NCBI GenBank assembly: GCA_029990175.1
Contig: JARKIP010000685.1
Span: forward strand, 1-64,000
Source of the DNA: Petunia secreta
Taxonomy: Eukaryota > Streptophyta > Magnoliopsida > Solanales > Solanaceae
Reading direction: 5' to 3'
DNA length: 64,000 nucleotides
The position numbers were made by a program, and so were the translations under genes. This document shows positions 11,626 to 24,225 of this stretch, one piece after another. The notes under the pieces were generated by a model. The model searched no databases, was not told the origin of the DNA, and saw only the letters and a program-made list of their open reading frames with translations. The first letter of the stretch is position 1, and the number at the start of each line of letters is the position of its first letter.

Positions 11626-13083
11626 ATGGGATCTTGGAACAAAATTGAGCTGAATTGTGATAGATACTTGGTTGATGGTCTTTGTTCTATTTACTTTGAC
11701 CCACACTATAGGAGAAATTGGCCAATCATTTCCGATAGTGAGTTGAGTGTACCTTCTCATTCTTTTGAGAGAAATATATATGGGATATGTGATGGTCAAG
11801 AGGGTCATTGGGGGGGAGTTCCCAAATAACTCATATTTCTACCCAAATGACTATCATAATGGTGCCAATATGTCTGTGGTGTTTGATAGGTCCTATGAAG
11901 TATATGATATGGAACTTGAGCCTGAATGGCAAGACCTCCAAGAAAAGTTTCGAGAAGAGATGGATCTATCCAGTTCACAAGAAGAAGATGCTCAAAATGA
12001 AAGATGAGAATACTTGTTGTAACAGATACTTGAGAACCATAATAAAGAAGCAAAAGCCGTCACGGAGATAAAGGAGATGATCCACCTAAATGACTTAGCC
12101 ATTCATAACTTGGAGGTACAAATGAAGCAAATGATTGAAGCTTTTCATGATCAAGATGCTAAGGATGTGGCTACATTCCAAGAAGGACCTTAAATGAATG
12201 ATGGGCTTGGGTTTCAAGAAGAAAATGTGGAAGAAGAGGAAATTGTGAAGAAAAAGAGATTGTGAGCCAATTTTGGCTATAGGGGTAAATTCAAAGGATG
12301 GAAGTTTATGAATCATGTCTTCAAGAATTTAATGAAATGTGGATGGACCTTGAAGAAGAAAGAGACGAGTTGGGACAAAGGCTGGACCAATTTGATATTG
12401 ATGCTCGTGTCTTCGGGTTTCTATTGCATGAAATGGTTGAGGCGTCTAAGGCCCAACAAGAAGAGATTATGAATGATATGCTTGAGATGTATGAGGTTGG
12501 AAAAGAGACCGCAAGCCAAATCATGGAGCTTAATACAAGATGTCACACATTCGAGCTAAATGGTGATGATTCCAAAAATAAGGAGGTGATGTTAGATTCT
12601 AGTGAAGAAATGAAAAACACTTGTGATGAAGACTCTAGCACTGTGAAAGAGGAGGATGTCATGCTTGGTGACCAAGTGGTGTTAAAAAGAATAGGGCCCC
12701 ATTCACTTCATTTATCAACTCTTTATTTGGATGAGGGATTGGAAATAGAGGAAAATGCACCTTTGGATGACTTAGGCTATGTTGAGCAAAATGTTTATAT
12801 TGCTAAATTCGCCACGCCGAGAAGGCAAAATGACATTCGTCAGTTGAAAACCAAGAAATACAAAATGAAGAATCCAGCCTTGATAGCTTGGAAGTTTGTA
12901 CCCCCGCCTCAGGAGCACAACAAATCAATTGGATTGTATGTTAGGAAGAAAATTTACATTCACCAAGTGGAGAGAGAGGTGTGGGTTGGTACTCGTCGTG
13001 CTATGATGTTAAAAGCGGTGCTTCTCGAGAAGCAACCCCAGCCCCAACGTTTTAAATTTTTGCATATTATACTTGTAGATTAG
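11626..13083 (+). pseudogene. Gag-like coiled-coil frame of pol-less element E
   Basis: No recognised catalytic domain. The frame starts at 11626 (MGSWNK), shifts near the G-run at 11805-11816, passes stops near 12005 and 12191, then runs open for 261 codons from 12298 to 13083. It is acidic and rich in glutamate, glutamine and lysine. The stretches EPEWQDLQEKFREEM, KEMIHLNDLAIHNLEVQMKQM and FNEMWMDLEEERDELGQRL are strongly coiled-coil-like. The C-terminal 90 residues turn basic. It sits where gag would be, directly after the primer-binding site, and no protease, RT or integrase follows. I infer a gag-derived or structural protein of a non-autonomous element; homology was not tested. Confidence 0.5.
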
Positions 13084-16000
13084 TTTCATTTGTTGTTTTT
13101 AATCATTCGACCAAGTTTGGATTTTTGGACTTCATTTGGATTGAATTGTGAAATTGGTACTGTCACGAAAGTGTAAAAATTGCACAACAACTGCTTTAGC
13201 CAACTCTCTGTAGTTTCAAAGAGGCCATCTCACACGAAGGGCGCCTGCACTTAATTTGGTTCAACAGGTTTTCTTAATTTCATAACTGGGTAAGTCGCAA
13301 ACACCTCTCTCACACATTCAAACCCTATGCCCCTCCTCCACTACACGTACACCTTCGACCACCACCATCCACCGACGATCAGGTAAGCTCTTTTTCTCTT
13401 TCTTTTCTCTAATGTGTCTTCTCTCTCTCTCCTCTCAATTCTATCAATATCAATTCCCAATTCCTTCACTGTCCTGATTCCCTTCACCACACCACCAACT
13501 CCTAATACCACTACGTACTGCCAGCTCTGATCACAGCTAAGTTACCAACTCCGACGATCACACCCTCCGACAACTCAGGTATGGTTTTTCTCCTCTCCTT
13601 CTCAATTCTGTTCGTCCCTTGATCAACTTCCATCAATTTTCATCGTCAAAATTCACCAATTTTAACCATTGGTGTCGATCGGAATGCAATTATTTCCATC
13701 TGTCATGTCGTTTCTTAGGTAAATTACTTTCTCCTATCTCTCCTTCTCACCCGATAATTCTACCCCTCTCATCAAATCCCATTCCCCACTATCCCAATTG
13801 CCCCTTTGTTAAATCTAATTATTGTGAAGTTATGGTTTAATGTAATTGGTTGGAGTATTGTTGTTGTGCTATTTTTAATAAAATTGGGGGAAGTCTGATG
13901 TACCCTATGTGCTAAAATTCTGATCAGTTTTATTGTACCTTCTAAATGGTCGACAAAATGTTTCAATAGAACTTTGATAATCCTTTACTTAAATTCTTGT
14001 GTGTTAGGCAATTTTTTGAGTTTACTTGATTTGATCTTGATATGCTAAATATATAAAATTATATTTCCGTTGGTGTAATTGAAATCATTTGCCGAGTGAG
14101 TCATTTGTATTCTTGTGTTTATGCTTGACAGTGTATTGGAGGTTCTTTAGTGTCAATTTTTTGTGTTGTAGTTGAAATGTGAAGCTTGAGAAGTCTGGTT
14201 GTTCTTTGAATTCAATGCTACTTTTTCGAATGAGATTTTGTTCTTGGTGAGGGGATGTTTGGTTAATTGTTGGAATGATGACAGAAAAATAGGATATTTG
14301 TGTTTCCTATTAGTCGTTCAAAAATTATGGAAGTCTGATGTACCCAAATGATTTAAAATCACAAAACTTTCACTGTTGGATAACTGCTCAACTCTATGCT
14401 GCAATGAGTACATTCATGTGTATGTTCCATCACTGTGAATATTGACTAAATGCTTATGGTCGTGTTTGCAAAGTTGAGTAAGATCTTAGTAGTGGCGTGC
14501 ATGCACTAGAATATATCTGAGAACCAGGTGTAGGGAGACTTCTTTGGGCGAATAGGATAAAATTGGGTCACTATATGCTCCTCTTTTTGATGGTTAAGAA
14601 TTTTGTGAAACTAAAATACATGGGCATATTCTGATTAACTAGATGCTAATGTGCATGAGTGTTGCTGAATTTTGACTGTTTTGAGATTGTATGGTGCTAT
14701 AGTGCCTTCATGGGCGAACAACTAGTTATCAATTCTCTGTTTCCGACTTAATGTTGGTAGTTGTGTTGCTAAACTCATTGACAGCTAAAAAGGGGGAGTC
14801 TTGAGTACCCCTATGTCATTTTCTTTTCCCTTTACTTGTTTAGTTTCAAATGCCTGTGGTAACTATCTACATTCGCAGGTACACTAATAAAGAAAGCACT
14901 ACAATATGAAAAGTTTGAAAAGAAAGAACAAGAGAGTTGATGCGGGGATGGATCAATGGAAGGAAAGAGAGATTTGGACCATAAAGTGTCCAAGCACAAA
15001 GAAATTGGATTGTCATCTGAGTTAGTCATGGAGCAGAAGCAAAGCATTCTCAGATTCATGTTTCCAAGGAGCCCTTAAATTTTATTTTTAATTGTTTAGT
15101 TGCGTTGAGGGCAAGACAACATTTTAAGGAGGAGCTTTATTCTTAATTGTTTTGAGATGATATGATTTCTTGATTTTGATGATATGATGTACTTTAACTT
15201 GATGAATTTGGTAGAATTAATCTTTCTTTAAGCTTTCTTATTCTATATTAGTATATTTCTGGTACTAGCCTTTCATGCTTGTTTATAGTTTAATATATAT
15301 TTTTAGATAGTATTTTATAATAAGAAAAAAGAAACAAAATGGAAAAAGAAAAAAACTTTCAAAAACAAAAAGTACTCCCATGAACTACGATTGGGATATT
15401 GCATCTTTTTATCCAATTCACCTTCTTGTGATACGTAGGCACCCAATTGGGTGTGAATTTGGGTTTGAATAACCCTTTTCATTGTAAGTACCATTATGTG
15501 CAAAATTTTTGAAATAACCTCCTTGGTTTTTCTTTTGTTTCTTTTACAAGGAAGAAATTCTTTTGAACCGGGTTTTAGGACTAATTTAGCAGTTTGTAAA
15601 TAATAATGATTAGTTGTGAATTTTACTCCTTAGCCAACTTTGTGGCATGTTTGGTACCACCACTATTTAATCTTTGGTATGTGAACTTTATTTTAAAAAG
15701 CAAAATTGAATTGATTTGACGTATTGTGTTATGACTTTGAAGTGTAATTTTGGCTCTTGTGTAACTGGGTAGTTCTCATTAGACTATGAGTGAATTTTTG
15801 AGTTCAATTGTTTGTAATTGGGACTTGTGCTATGTGTGGTGATGAGTTGTGTGTTTATTTGTGTGCTTTATGATCTAGAATTTGCCCTAAGTGTGCGTTG
15901 AAGCGAAATCCTAGGTAATTCTTTGGAAAAACGATTTTATGTTTTCCTTGGCCGGATAGTGACCTAAAAAGCCTATCATTGCATTGTGATCTCAGTCAAC

Positions 16001-17023
16001 CACTTTGTTCCTTATATCCTTTCTTTTGGCAACCGTATTTAACCCAGCCCAATTCTAAGTGCTTTAAGCACTAATCCTGTTTTTGACCCAACCTTCTTGT
16101 GTGCATTGAAATACGTGCTACTTAAGAAAAAGCCTAAGTTTAGGGTGACACAAGTTAAATTGTGAAAGTGTGGAAGTCAATGAAAATAAAAAAAAATGAA
16201 ACGTTGAAAAGACGAGATCTTGAAGGAAAATCAAAAGAAAGAGAAAAGAAAGAAAAATGAAACAAAAAAGAAAAAAAGAAAAAGTATAAAAGTGCATATT
16301 GGTGAATATAAAGGGAAAGATTAGTTCCAAATTCCAAATTTAGCAAGGTGTAAGTATAGGAAAAAGGAAGTCTATTTTAAAATTTTGTGTGGTGTAGTGC
16401 TCAAGGAGGTGTAGATTCACTATTTGCCCAAATTTTACTCCACCTTTGACCAAAACCCTACACTACAACCCTAGTTAAGTCCTAATTGATTTTGAGTGGA
16501 GCATTCCTACATAGATGGAGAGGTACATGAAGGGAAAGCTTATGGTATCTCTAGTGTGTATGTTGAACTTCCGTTGAGAGAGTGAGTAAAATCTTCCTAT
16601 AATTTATACCATTTGATTTGATATTGCATTATTGTGTGTTTGGGATACTCTCTTGTGTGGTGAGGGCACTTGTGAAGTTGAGTTGAGGATATTGTTTCAC
16701 TTTCCAATTAAGGCAAGAGAGCAAAGAAGAGAGCTCTTGTGATAAAGAGGCAAACCTTGAAAGTCTTGTGTCATGACTTGATTGCCTTTGATTTGTATCC
16801 TTAATGAGCACTTGATTTTGAAAAATAATGATTTGAAAAAGGAAGTCCAGTTCACATGGTTTGGCTTAATTGTTGGTATCAACCTATGTCATGGTTGTTG
16901 AGTTAAAAAAACGTTTTTGACTTGTTGTGGCCATATGCGTGTGCTGCAAATGATTGAATGCAATTTTGAAATTAGTAGTGTGTATTTTGCTTGAGGACAA
17001 GCAAGAGTTTAAGTTTGGGAATA
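13084..17023 (+). other. Long non-coding interior of element E
   Basis: About 3.9 kb without a credible gene. Three parts can be seen. About 13300-13620 is pyrimidine-rich, with exon-like steps ending CAG before GTAAGC or GTATGG, and could be captured host sequence. About 13886-14816 has three spaced copies of an AAGTCTGATGTACCC-like motif. About 15310-16370 is A-rich, with several poly-A/G runs. The end is the polypurine-type stretch GAGGACAAGCAAGAGTTTAAGTTTGGG before the 3' LTR at 17024. Confidence 0.55.
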
Positions 17024-17844
17024 TGATGTAGCTAAAATACCATAAATTTCATACTTATACTTGAGTTTTTACTGTAGTAAATAGATGAAATAGTCTACCT
17101 ATCATGATTTCATTTCATATTGTAGGTGGATTGAGTTGTGGAAGTGATTGGAATGAACACAAGTCAAAATGAATGCCAAAATTGATATAAAGGGCGAGCC
17201 GCCTATTGCAAAAGGTTGTCGCCAAATGCAAAGCAGAATGTTGAGGTATTAAGTTTAAGGAAAATGTGGCTACGCAGTCAATAGTAAAAAGTGTCAAGCA
17301 GGTCAAAGTTTCACACTGGGGTGGCTATCCGTCAAAAATCTGAGTTTTCTTCCTTAAAGAATAGGGACAATTTTAAAAATATTGTATATATTCCGGGAAC
17401 TATAAATAGCTAGGTTCAACATATTTTCCATATCTTTTGGCTTATTTCTCAAGCTTTGGGACAGGAATTCATCAACCAAGTCTAGAGTTTGAAATTTAGG
17501 AGCTCAAATTGTTCAATCCATTTTCCTTTTCTTTATTCCTTTCGTTTCTATTTCATAATTTGACTTGTTGGTGTAATTTTGGGACTATAAACATGTATAG
17601 TTGATAGATTGGTGGAACTAGGGCTTGTATATTGACACCTTTGTGCTTTTGAGTTATTGTGTTCCTTTTACCATTATTGATTTGGCTGTTTGGCTATTTA
17701 ATCATTACCTGCTTTAATTCTAATGAATTAGTAGTTGTAAATACTAGTTCTAGCCCTACAAGTATTAGACTTATACCCATAAAGTATTTCTAAGAATGGA
17801 ATAGTGATTAACAGAGTACCGAGGGGTAGGTGTTGTTGCAGTCA
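17024..17844 (+). repeat. 3' LTR of element E, left part
   Basis: It begins TGATGTAGCTAAAATACC after the stretch AAGTTTGGGAATA. It matches the 5' LTR from TGTGGCTACGCAGTC (17267) onward. It is cut at 17844 by element F, whose left duplication AGTCA occupies 17840-17844, and resumes at 25543. Confidence 0.8.
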
Positions 17845-19691
17845 TGACACGACCTAAATTTTCGGCTAGGCCATGCGGGCACCTGACATCCTCCCCTAGA
17901 CCAGTCGGGCGAACCCTTAACAACTGAATTAGGAAAATGAATATAAATCCAACTCATAAATAAGAACAGAACTTTTAAGAAAACACGATATACTGATACC
18001 TCTAAGCTGTACAAAAGAAATTACACCTAACTACCCAACATACTAGGTTTAGGGCTATCCAGACTAGACATGTAAGAGTACAAAAGAATACATACGCCTC
18101 ATGAAGGGGGCAAGACACAACTGAAATAATAAACAGTCATTCGGAATAAAAGCTGGCTCACCCTAACAGCTGAAGTCATCTTCGCTCGTTCAAAATGTGG
18201 CAAACTCAATGCTGAAGCGAACCTGCCAAAACGAAATAGATAGACAAAAACAAACAACAAACAAGGGTGAGTCAAAAGGACTCAATAAGTGGGACAGACT
18301 AGCCACCTCAAAGAATAGGATAGCTAGCCAGGGAGAAGAAAAATAGCTAAACCAAATCCATATTTTAAACTATAAAAAGGTAGAGCCAAATAATAACTAG
18401 AAACACTTATGGAATCATAAACAACCTGGGATATAAGATAGACAGAACATATAGGTTTTTAAGCATCCCGAACATATCAACAATCAGAAATACATACTGT
18501 TGCGGCGTGCAACCCGATCCATATATTTATACTGTTGCGGCGTGCAACCCGATCCATATATATTTATATTGTTGCGGCGTGCAACTCGATCCATATATAT
18601 TTATACTGCTGCGGCGTACAACCTAATCCATATGTATTTATACTGATGCGGCATGAAACCTGGGATACGAGCTAGAAATATATAGGCAAACTGAAATATG
18701 TCCACAACATGGTATACATACTGCATACACAAAACACAACACAATACACACAATAGTCAGTATGCGGTGAAATGAGATGGGATGAATGCAGTACGATGCA
18801 ATGCAGTCACATATGCTTGTTAGAACGTTGTCTAATATATAATCAATTTCATTATCGGGATCCAATTAACCCTTCAACCTATCAATTTAACTTGTTCGAA
18901 CGTTGTCTAATATCTTGATTTCTTCCATAAAAATATATTCAAACACATGTAATAAACTAAAATAATAAGTAAACATCATTACCTTGATGTTTCAAGGTAA
19001 AAATTCTATTTTTTCCCGTCCTTTCGCTTTCCTTTCTCTATTTTCTGGCATTATTTTCATTGTCTCTGTCACTTTCTCGTTTCTGTTCTTATTTCTGTTT
19101 TGAGAGAGTTTTGGAAATTCAGCACTAAGGGATACAATCCCTTTAACTACCGCCGTACTCATATCCTTTTTCTTTTGTCTTTTGTCATTTTCTTTTATTT
19201 TCGTAACGAAAACTAAAATAGAACCCTACGAAACTCGAAATAATTCCAAATTTTACATACAAGTTTTACAATATATATGTAACATACTCACTAAGACGGA
19301 TCTCAAATCGGACTCCCGAAACTCAAGATGCAAATTAAAATGGAGAAGATTAAATTCATTAACTTTCGGCATTTTAGCGAAAACAATCTGAACGGCCTCG
19401 AAATTCACTTTCGAAAATTCATACAGGTCAAAAATAATCATAAAAACCTAACGGCGCTTTCGGATTTCGAATCGGAGCTCATTCGCCAAAATCAAGATCG
19501 AAAATCTTTTTTTAAGATTTTCCGATAATAAAAACGGAAACAAATGAAACCTTCCTCCGATACCTACCAAACGAAGTCCGATTAAGCTCAAATTTTATAA
19601 ACAGGTCCTAATGGACCTTACAAAGATTTTAAAATTATCGGCACTCCAATCAAAGTCCTAACTCCCGAAACGACTACCTAAGGTCGTTTCA
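17845..19691 (-). repeat. 3' LTR of element F (minus orientation)
   Basis: On the plus strand it runs from TGACACGACC to GGTCGTTTCA, 1847 bp against 2770 bp for the partner at 22773-25542. Most of the difference is one deletion near 18815-18840, in which about 770 bp of the partner (about 23898-24665) is replaced by a short filler. It is bordered on the interior side by TTCTCCTCC, the polypurine tract on the minus strand. Confidence 0.85.
18496..18660. repeat. Minisatellite in the F 3' LTR (about 40-bp unit, about five copies)
   Basis: Units TGTTGCGGCGTGCAACCCGA with a TCCATATATATTTATACTG spacer. These are the same unit as at 945-1110 and 23440-23745, but with a longer AT spacer in several units. 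Confidence 0.85.
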
Positions 19692-22600
19692 TTCTCCTCC
19701 ATTTAGACCCTCGTTCGTCCTCGAACGAGCTTGAGTCTAAAGCAAAATTCACGCAGATAACAAGAGGACTTGCATGATCTTTATAAACTATTCCACAGAT
19801 ATTATCTCATGATTACAGAATCAGAATTATAACACGCACACTGAACTCTTAGAATAAAACATATCTGGATAATATCATAACACCATGTCCTAGCTTATTC
19901 TGACTAGGCTGACCATTCCTCGATCATGAGATGAGAGTTCTACATTTTCGAAACAAAGATACACAGAACGTTGGATGGGTTAACATGGTTCCGCGAACGA
20001 ATCACCTCGTCGATATACTTTTCGATATAGGCCATGTCGATGAAACAAAGAATTAGCTTACGCTTCAGCAACGCCTTAGAGATTTAATATTAGCATTCAG
20101 TATTAGAGGAAGACTCCTCCACTTAGAGCATTAATTCATATAGCTAATTTGAATAGCAATAGCTATCCTCGCATAGTCTGCCGGACTAAGGAAGAAATAG
20201 CTAAAAACATAATGCGGCTCAGACCTCAGCTACCAAATTACCCTCTCGAGTTGCCAAACAGCTGCAACTGTCGAGTTCACAATTCCATATTCTTGCCATA
20301 AGAACCCGCGCCTGGTATATCAACTCAGGGGCCAAATGATACCTCTCATTACCCTTAGTAGCCTTAAAACACAATGCGCATACCTGGCTACCTTGACACG
20401 CACTCTGGATTAGTACAAGGAATATTGCAAGTGGCTACTAAACGCCCAAGCTCACTAGTGTCGGAAGAAGAAGAGATAGTAATAAGCCGAGGATAGAAAT
20501 AATCAGATCTTTAGGAAGCTCATCTTCTTATTTGCTTGGCTACAAGAGCTAGACTACTTCCGATTCAGGCTAACCAAATAATCGCAATTGAAGAAATAGA
20601 CATTAAATGAGCTTTATGGAACAACATCCGTGCCAATTTAACCTCCCAATAAGAAGGAAACTCTGACAATTTACTAGAAATCCTTTTATAACCCAAATAA
20701 GCTCATGGGATAACATGACTTTACTAGCGTTTTGAACCAAGAGGAGATACGTATATCGAATATTACTTACTAACCACTTTACACCAGAAGAAACAATGAC
20801 ACTCTCTGATGGTGATAAACTAGAATCCCATCATCCTATCAACACGGAATTCCGAGAAGAGAGGTAAACTAATTTGACATAATAATAGAAAGTGGCACGA
20901 TAAGATGTCAGGCAGACAATAGTGACACTCACTGTCAAATCTCTCATATTTAGAGCAGATAAATTAGTAGGGTATCACAAATGCCAGGATTAAATCATAC
21001 CAAAAGCCCACCCCTCTACCGCAATCGATTCTTAATAGAAACAATATCCAAGGAAGCCATGGAAACATGGTAAGATAAATGATGTCCAGACTGATTGGAA
21101 GAATCAAATCTTACTCTCATATAATGGAAGAAGAAATACATGGGTGTACTACATCAGATACCTCAGCATCCTGCCAGACTGGAAATTCATAGAACTGCCT
21201 CTGCAGCTGAACTGAGCCACTATCCTGACAATCACCTTCTGAAGAACCACTGCCACCACGCTCTCGACCTCTACTCGATGGTGGCATTTCACTAGCTGAT
21301 TGAGATCTAAAGGAAATCCCCTGCGACTGCGCAGGTGCCTGATGATAAGAGAAAGGACGACTGCCTACTTGCCGGAGTAAGGGAAAACTCCTCAAGGGAT
21401 AACCAGACTCACGACAATGATAACACCTTTTCGCTGAAAATAAAAGCTGGATAGATTGTTGATAGCTGTAAAGAGAAGACTGAATCTGATCTTGACGAAA
21501 CTACTTGCGCACTCTGAGAATCAAGCGCCACAAGCTAAGATAACCTGGGAAGTAACCTCCCAAAATAATCAGAACTCTTACCTTCAAAGGAGGTATGGTG
21601 CCCACCAGGGCCGTGGGATCTCTTGCTCTCCCGCTCTAGCTCTTCCCGCTCTAACTTATGGTATGCCTAATACCTCTGAGCAGTATCAACAACGACATCA
21701 AATAAAGTCCCAACCTCAATTTCTCGAGCCATATGGGATCTCAAGGAAGGAGAAAGGTCACCAATAAATCTTGAACATTCTCGAAAGGTTCATGGACTAG
21801 TTCTAGAGCATATCCAGCCATACTAAAGGATTTAATCTCATATTCTAAAACCAGACAAGCTACCCTATCCAATCTACTCAAATTGGCGACCCTTTTCATC
21901 TCGCTCGCTGCGCGAGAGGAACTTTTCCACGAATCTAGAAGAAAAATCGAACCAAGTTAGCTAATAAGAGAGCGGTCCACCAATTCAAGGCTGGACCCCT
22001 GAAACTGGAAAGTAGAATAATCAACACCATATCGCTCGATATAGTTAGTCAAGAGCATGAAGGATACGCTGACATTATTTTATTTAAAAAAAAAACTTAC
22101 ACAGGAATTATTTGATGCATGGCCTAAGAACATCATAAGGTTCAATTGGGTATAATAATGCAGCCTCTTCAGACGCTCGGACCGAGCCATTACTCGGGCT
22201 AGCTAACCAGCCAGAATAACTAGAGGCACAACACATGCTGCTTCTGGAACATAATTTACTGAGGCAACATCAGAGATTGGAATAGGAGCTCCCTGAGACC
22301 GAACGTCTCCATCCGCGGCAACCTGATAAGCTGTCCAGGAAATAATAGGTTCTTGCGGTATCTGCGTCACCAAGATTCTCGTAAAAGCATCGTAGAGAGC
22401 CAAGGTAACCATAAGGTCCTGCTCCCCTTGCCCACCACGAGCTCGTACAGCTGGGGCCTCCGCAACTGGATCGTCAGCACGATCCCCAACTCTCAGGGCG
22501 TAAGTAGCGCTAACCCCAGGCTAAACTACTTCATCCTGAACTCCTTCCCTTTGCTGATTTGTCTAACGAGGGTTCACAATTACCACAAAGGAATTAACGA

Positions 22601-22758
22601 AATTACTTTTACATCCTAGACCAACGCACGATCAGAAAAGAAGAAAGTGAAACTTCCTAAATACCATCATAGCCTCTAGTAGATAAGTACGGACGTCTAT
22701 GTACCCATAAGCGAGACTCTACTAGACACTGTCTTAGTCTGGATGGACTCTAAATCGG
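19692..22758 (-). pseudogene. Internally deleted interior of element F (gag remnants, no pol)
   Basis: Only 3.07 kb separate the LTRs, too short for gag-pol. On the minus strand, after the primer-binding site, there is a gag N-terminal-like stretch (22203-22412, proline- and valine-rich) and a serine/glutamine/arginine-rich gag C-terminal stretch near 21117-21395 with a broken zinc-knuckle-like region just upstream. About 20600-21110 gives no readable domain. About 19692-20600 is the non-coding 3' interior, shared with 3043-3440 and 4386-4990. No RT, RNase H or integrase motif is seen. F is therefore a defective derivative that depended on a related element. Confidence 0.65.
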
Positions 22759-22770
22759 GCTTTGATACCA
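22759..22770 (-). promoter_or_regulatory. Primer-binding site of element F
   Basis: The plus strand GCTTTGATACCA reads TGGTATCAAAGC on the minus strand, an initiator-Met tRNA type site with one change from TGGTATCAGAGC. It is two bases from the LTR end. This fixes 22773-25542 as the 5' LTR and the orientation of F as minus. Confidence 0.85.
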
Positions 22771-23439
22771 ACTGACACGACCTGAATTTTCGGCAAGGCC
22801 GTGCGGGCACCCGACATCCTCCCCGAGACCCGTCGGGCGAACCTTTAAAAACTGAATTAGGAAATTGAATATAAATCCAACTCATAAATAAGAACAGAAC
22901 TTTAAAAAAAACACGATATACTGATACCTCTAAGCTGTACAAAAGAAATTACAGCTAACTACCAAACATACTAGGTTTAGGGCTATCCAGACTAAACATC
23001 TAAGAGTACAAAAGAATACATACGCCTCATGAAGGGGGCAAGACACAACTGAAATAATAAACATAAAACTGCTGGCCATCCGGAATAAAAGCTAGCTCAG
23101 CCTGACAGCTGAAGTCGTCTTCCCTCCTTCACAACGTGGCAAACTCAATCTTGGAGCGAACCTGCCGAAACAAAATAGATAGATAAAAAAGAAGAACAAA
23201 CAAGAGTGAGTCAAAAGGACTCAATAAGTGGGGCAGACTAGCCACCTCAAAGAATATGATAGCTAGCCAGGGAGAAGAAAAATAGGTAAACCAAATCCAT
23301 CTTATTTAAACTATAAAAAGGCAGAGCCAGATAATATCTGTAAATATGTATGGAATCATAAACAACCAGGGACATAAGATATACAGAATATATAAGTTTT
23401 TAAGTATCCCGAACATACCAACAATCAGAAATACATACT

Positions 23440-23745
23440 GTTGCGGCGTGCAAACCGATACATATATTCATATTGTCGCAGCGTGCAACCCGATCCATAT
23501 ATTCATACTGTCGCGGCGTGCAACCCGATCCATATATTCATACTGTCGCGGCGTGCAACCTGATCCATATATTTATACTGTTGCGGCATGCAACCCGATC
23601 CATATATTTATACTGCTGCGGCGTGTAACCTTATCCATATATATTTATACTGTTGCGGCTTGCATCCCGATCCATATATATTTATACTGTTGCAGCGTGC
23701 AACCTGATCCATATGTATTTATACTGTTGCGGCATGAAACCCGGG
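23440..23745. repeat. Minisatellite in the F 5' LTR (about 37-bp unit, about eight copies)
   Basis: Units GTTGCGGCGTGCAACCCGAT with ATATATTCATACT or ATATATTTATACT spacers. The array has expanded relative to the other LTR copies in the window (four to five units). Confidence 0.9.
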
Positions 23746-23905
23746 ATACGAGCCAGAAATATATAGGCAAACTGAAATATGTCCACAACATGGTATACAT
23801 ACCGCATACACAAAACACAACACAATACACACAATAGTTAGTATGTGGTGCTATGAGATGGGATGAATGTGGTACAATGCAATGCAGTCACATATGCATG
23901 ATACC

Positions 23906-24225
23906 TATCTCCGGCACGGGACTCTCATCGTGTACCTAGAGATATATGCAATAATGACCCTTCATCAGCTCGGGACTCTCATTGATTACCAAGAAGTATA
24001 TGAAATGATGACCCTTCACTAACTCGGGACTCTCATCGATTACCAGGAAGTATATGCAATGATGACCCTTCACCGGCTCGGAACACTCGTCGATTACCGA
24101 GAAGTATATGCAATGATGACCCTTCACCGGCTCGGGACTCTCATCGATTACCGGGAAGTATAGGCAATGATGACTCTTCACCGGTTCGAGACTCTCATCG
24201 ATTACTGGGAAGTATATGCAATGAT
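23906..24225. repeat. 57-bp tandem repeat in the F 5' LTR (about six copies)
   Basis: Units contain GACCCTTCACCGGCTCGGGA then CTCTCATCGATTACC and GAAGTATATGCAATGAT. A single related unit occurs at about 1665-1710 in LTR A1 and about 7435-7465 in A2, so the array expanded in the F lineage. Confidence 0.9.

Noticed and set aside
12298..13083. Host gene candidate (261 open codons)
   Set aside because: It is flanked by frameshifted pieces of the same acidic coiled-coil frame and sits between the primer site and 3' LTR of element E, so it belongs to that element.
23440..23745. Regularly spaced repeats that resemble a CRISPR array
   Set aside because: The spacers are near-identical AT stretches, the arrays lie inside plant LTRs, and unit length varies. 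It is a minisatellite.
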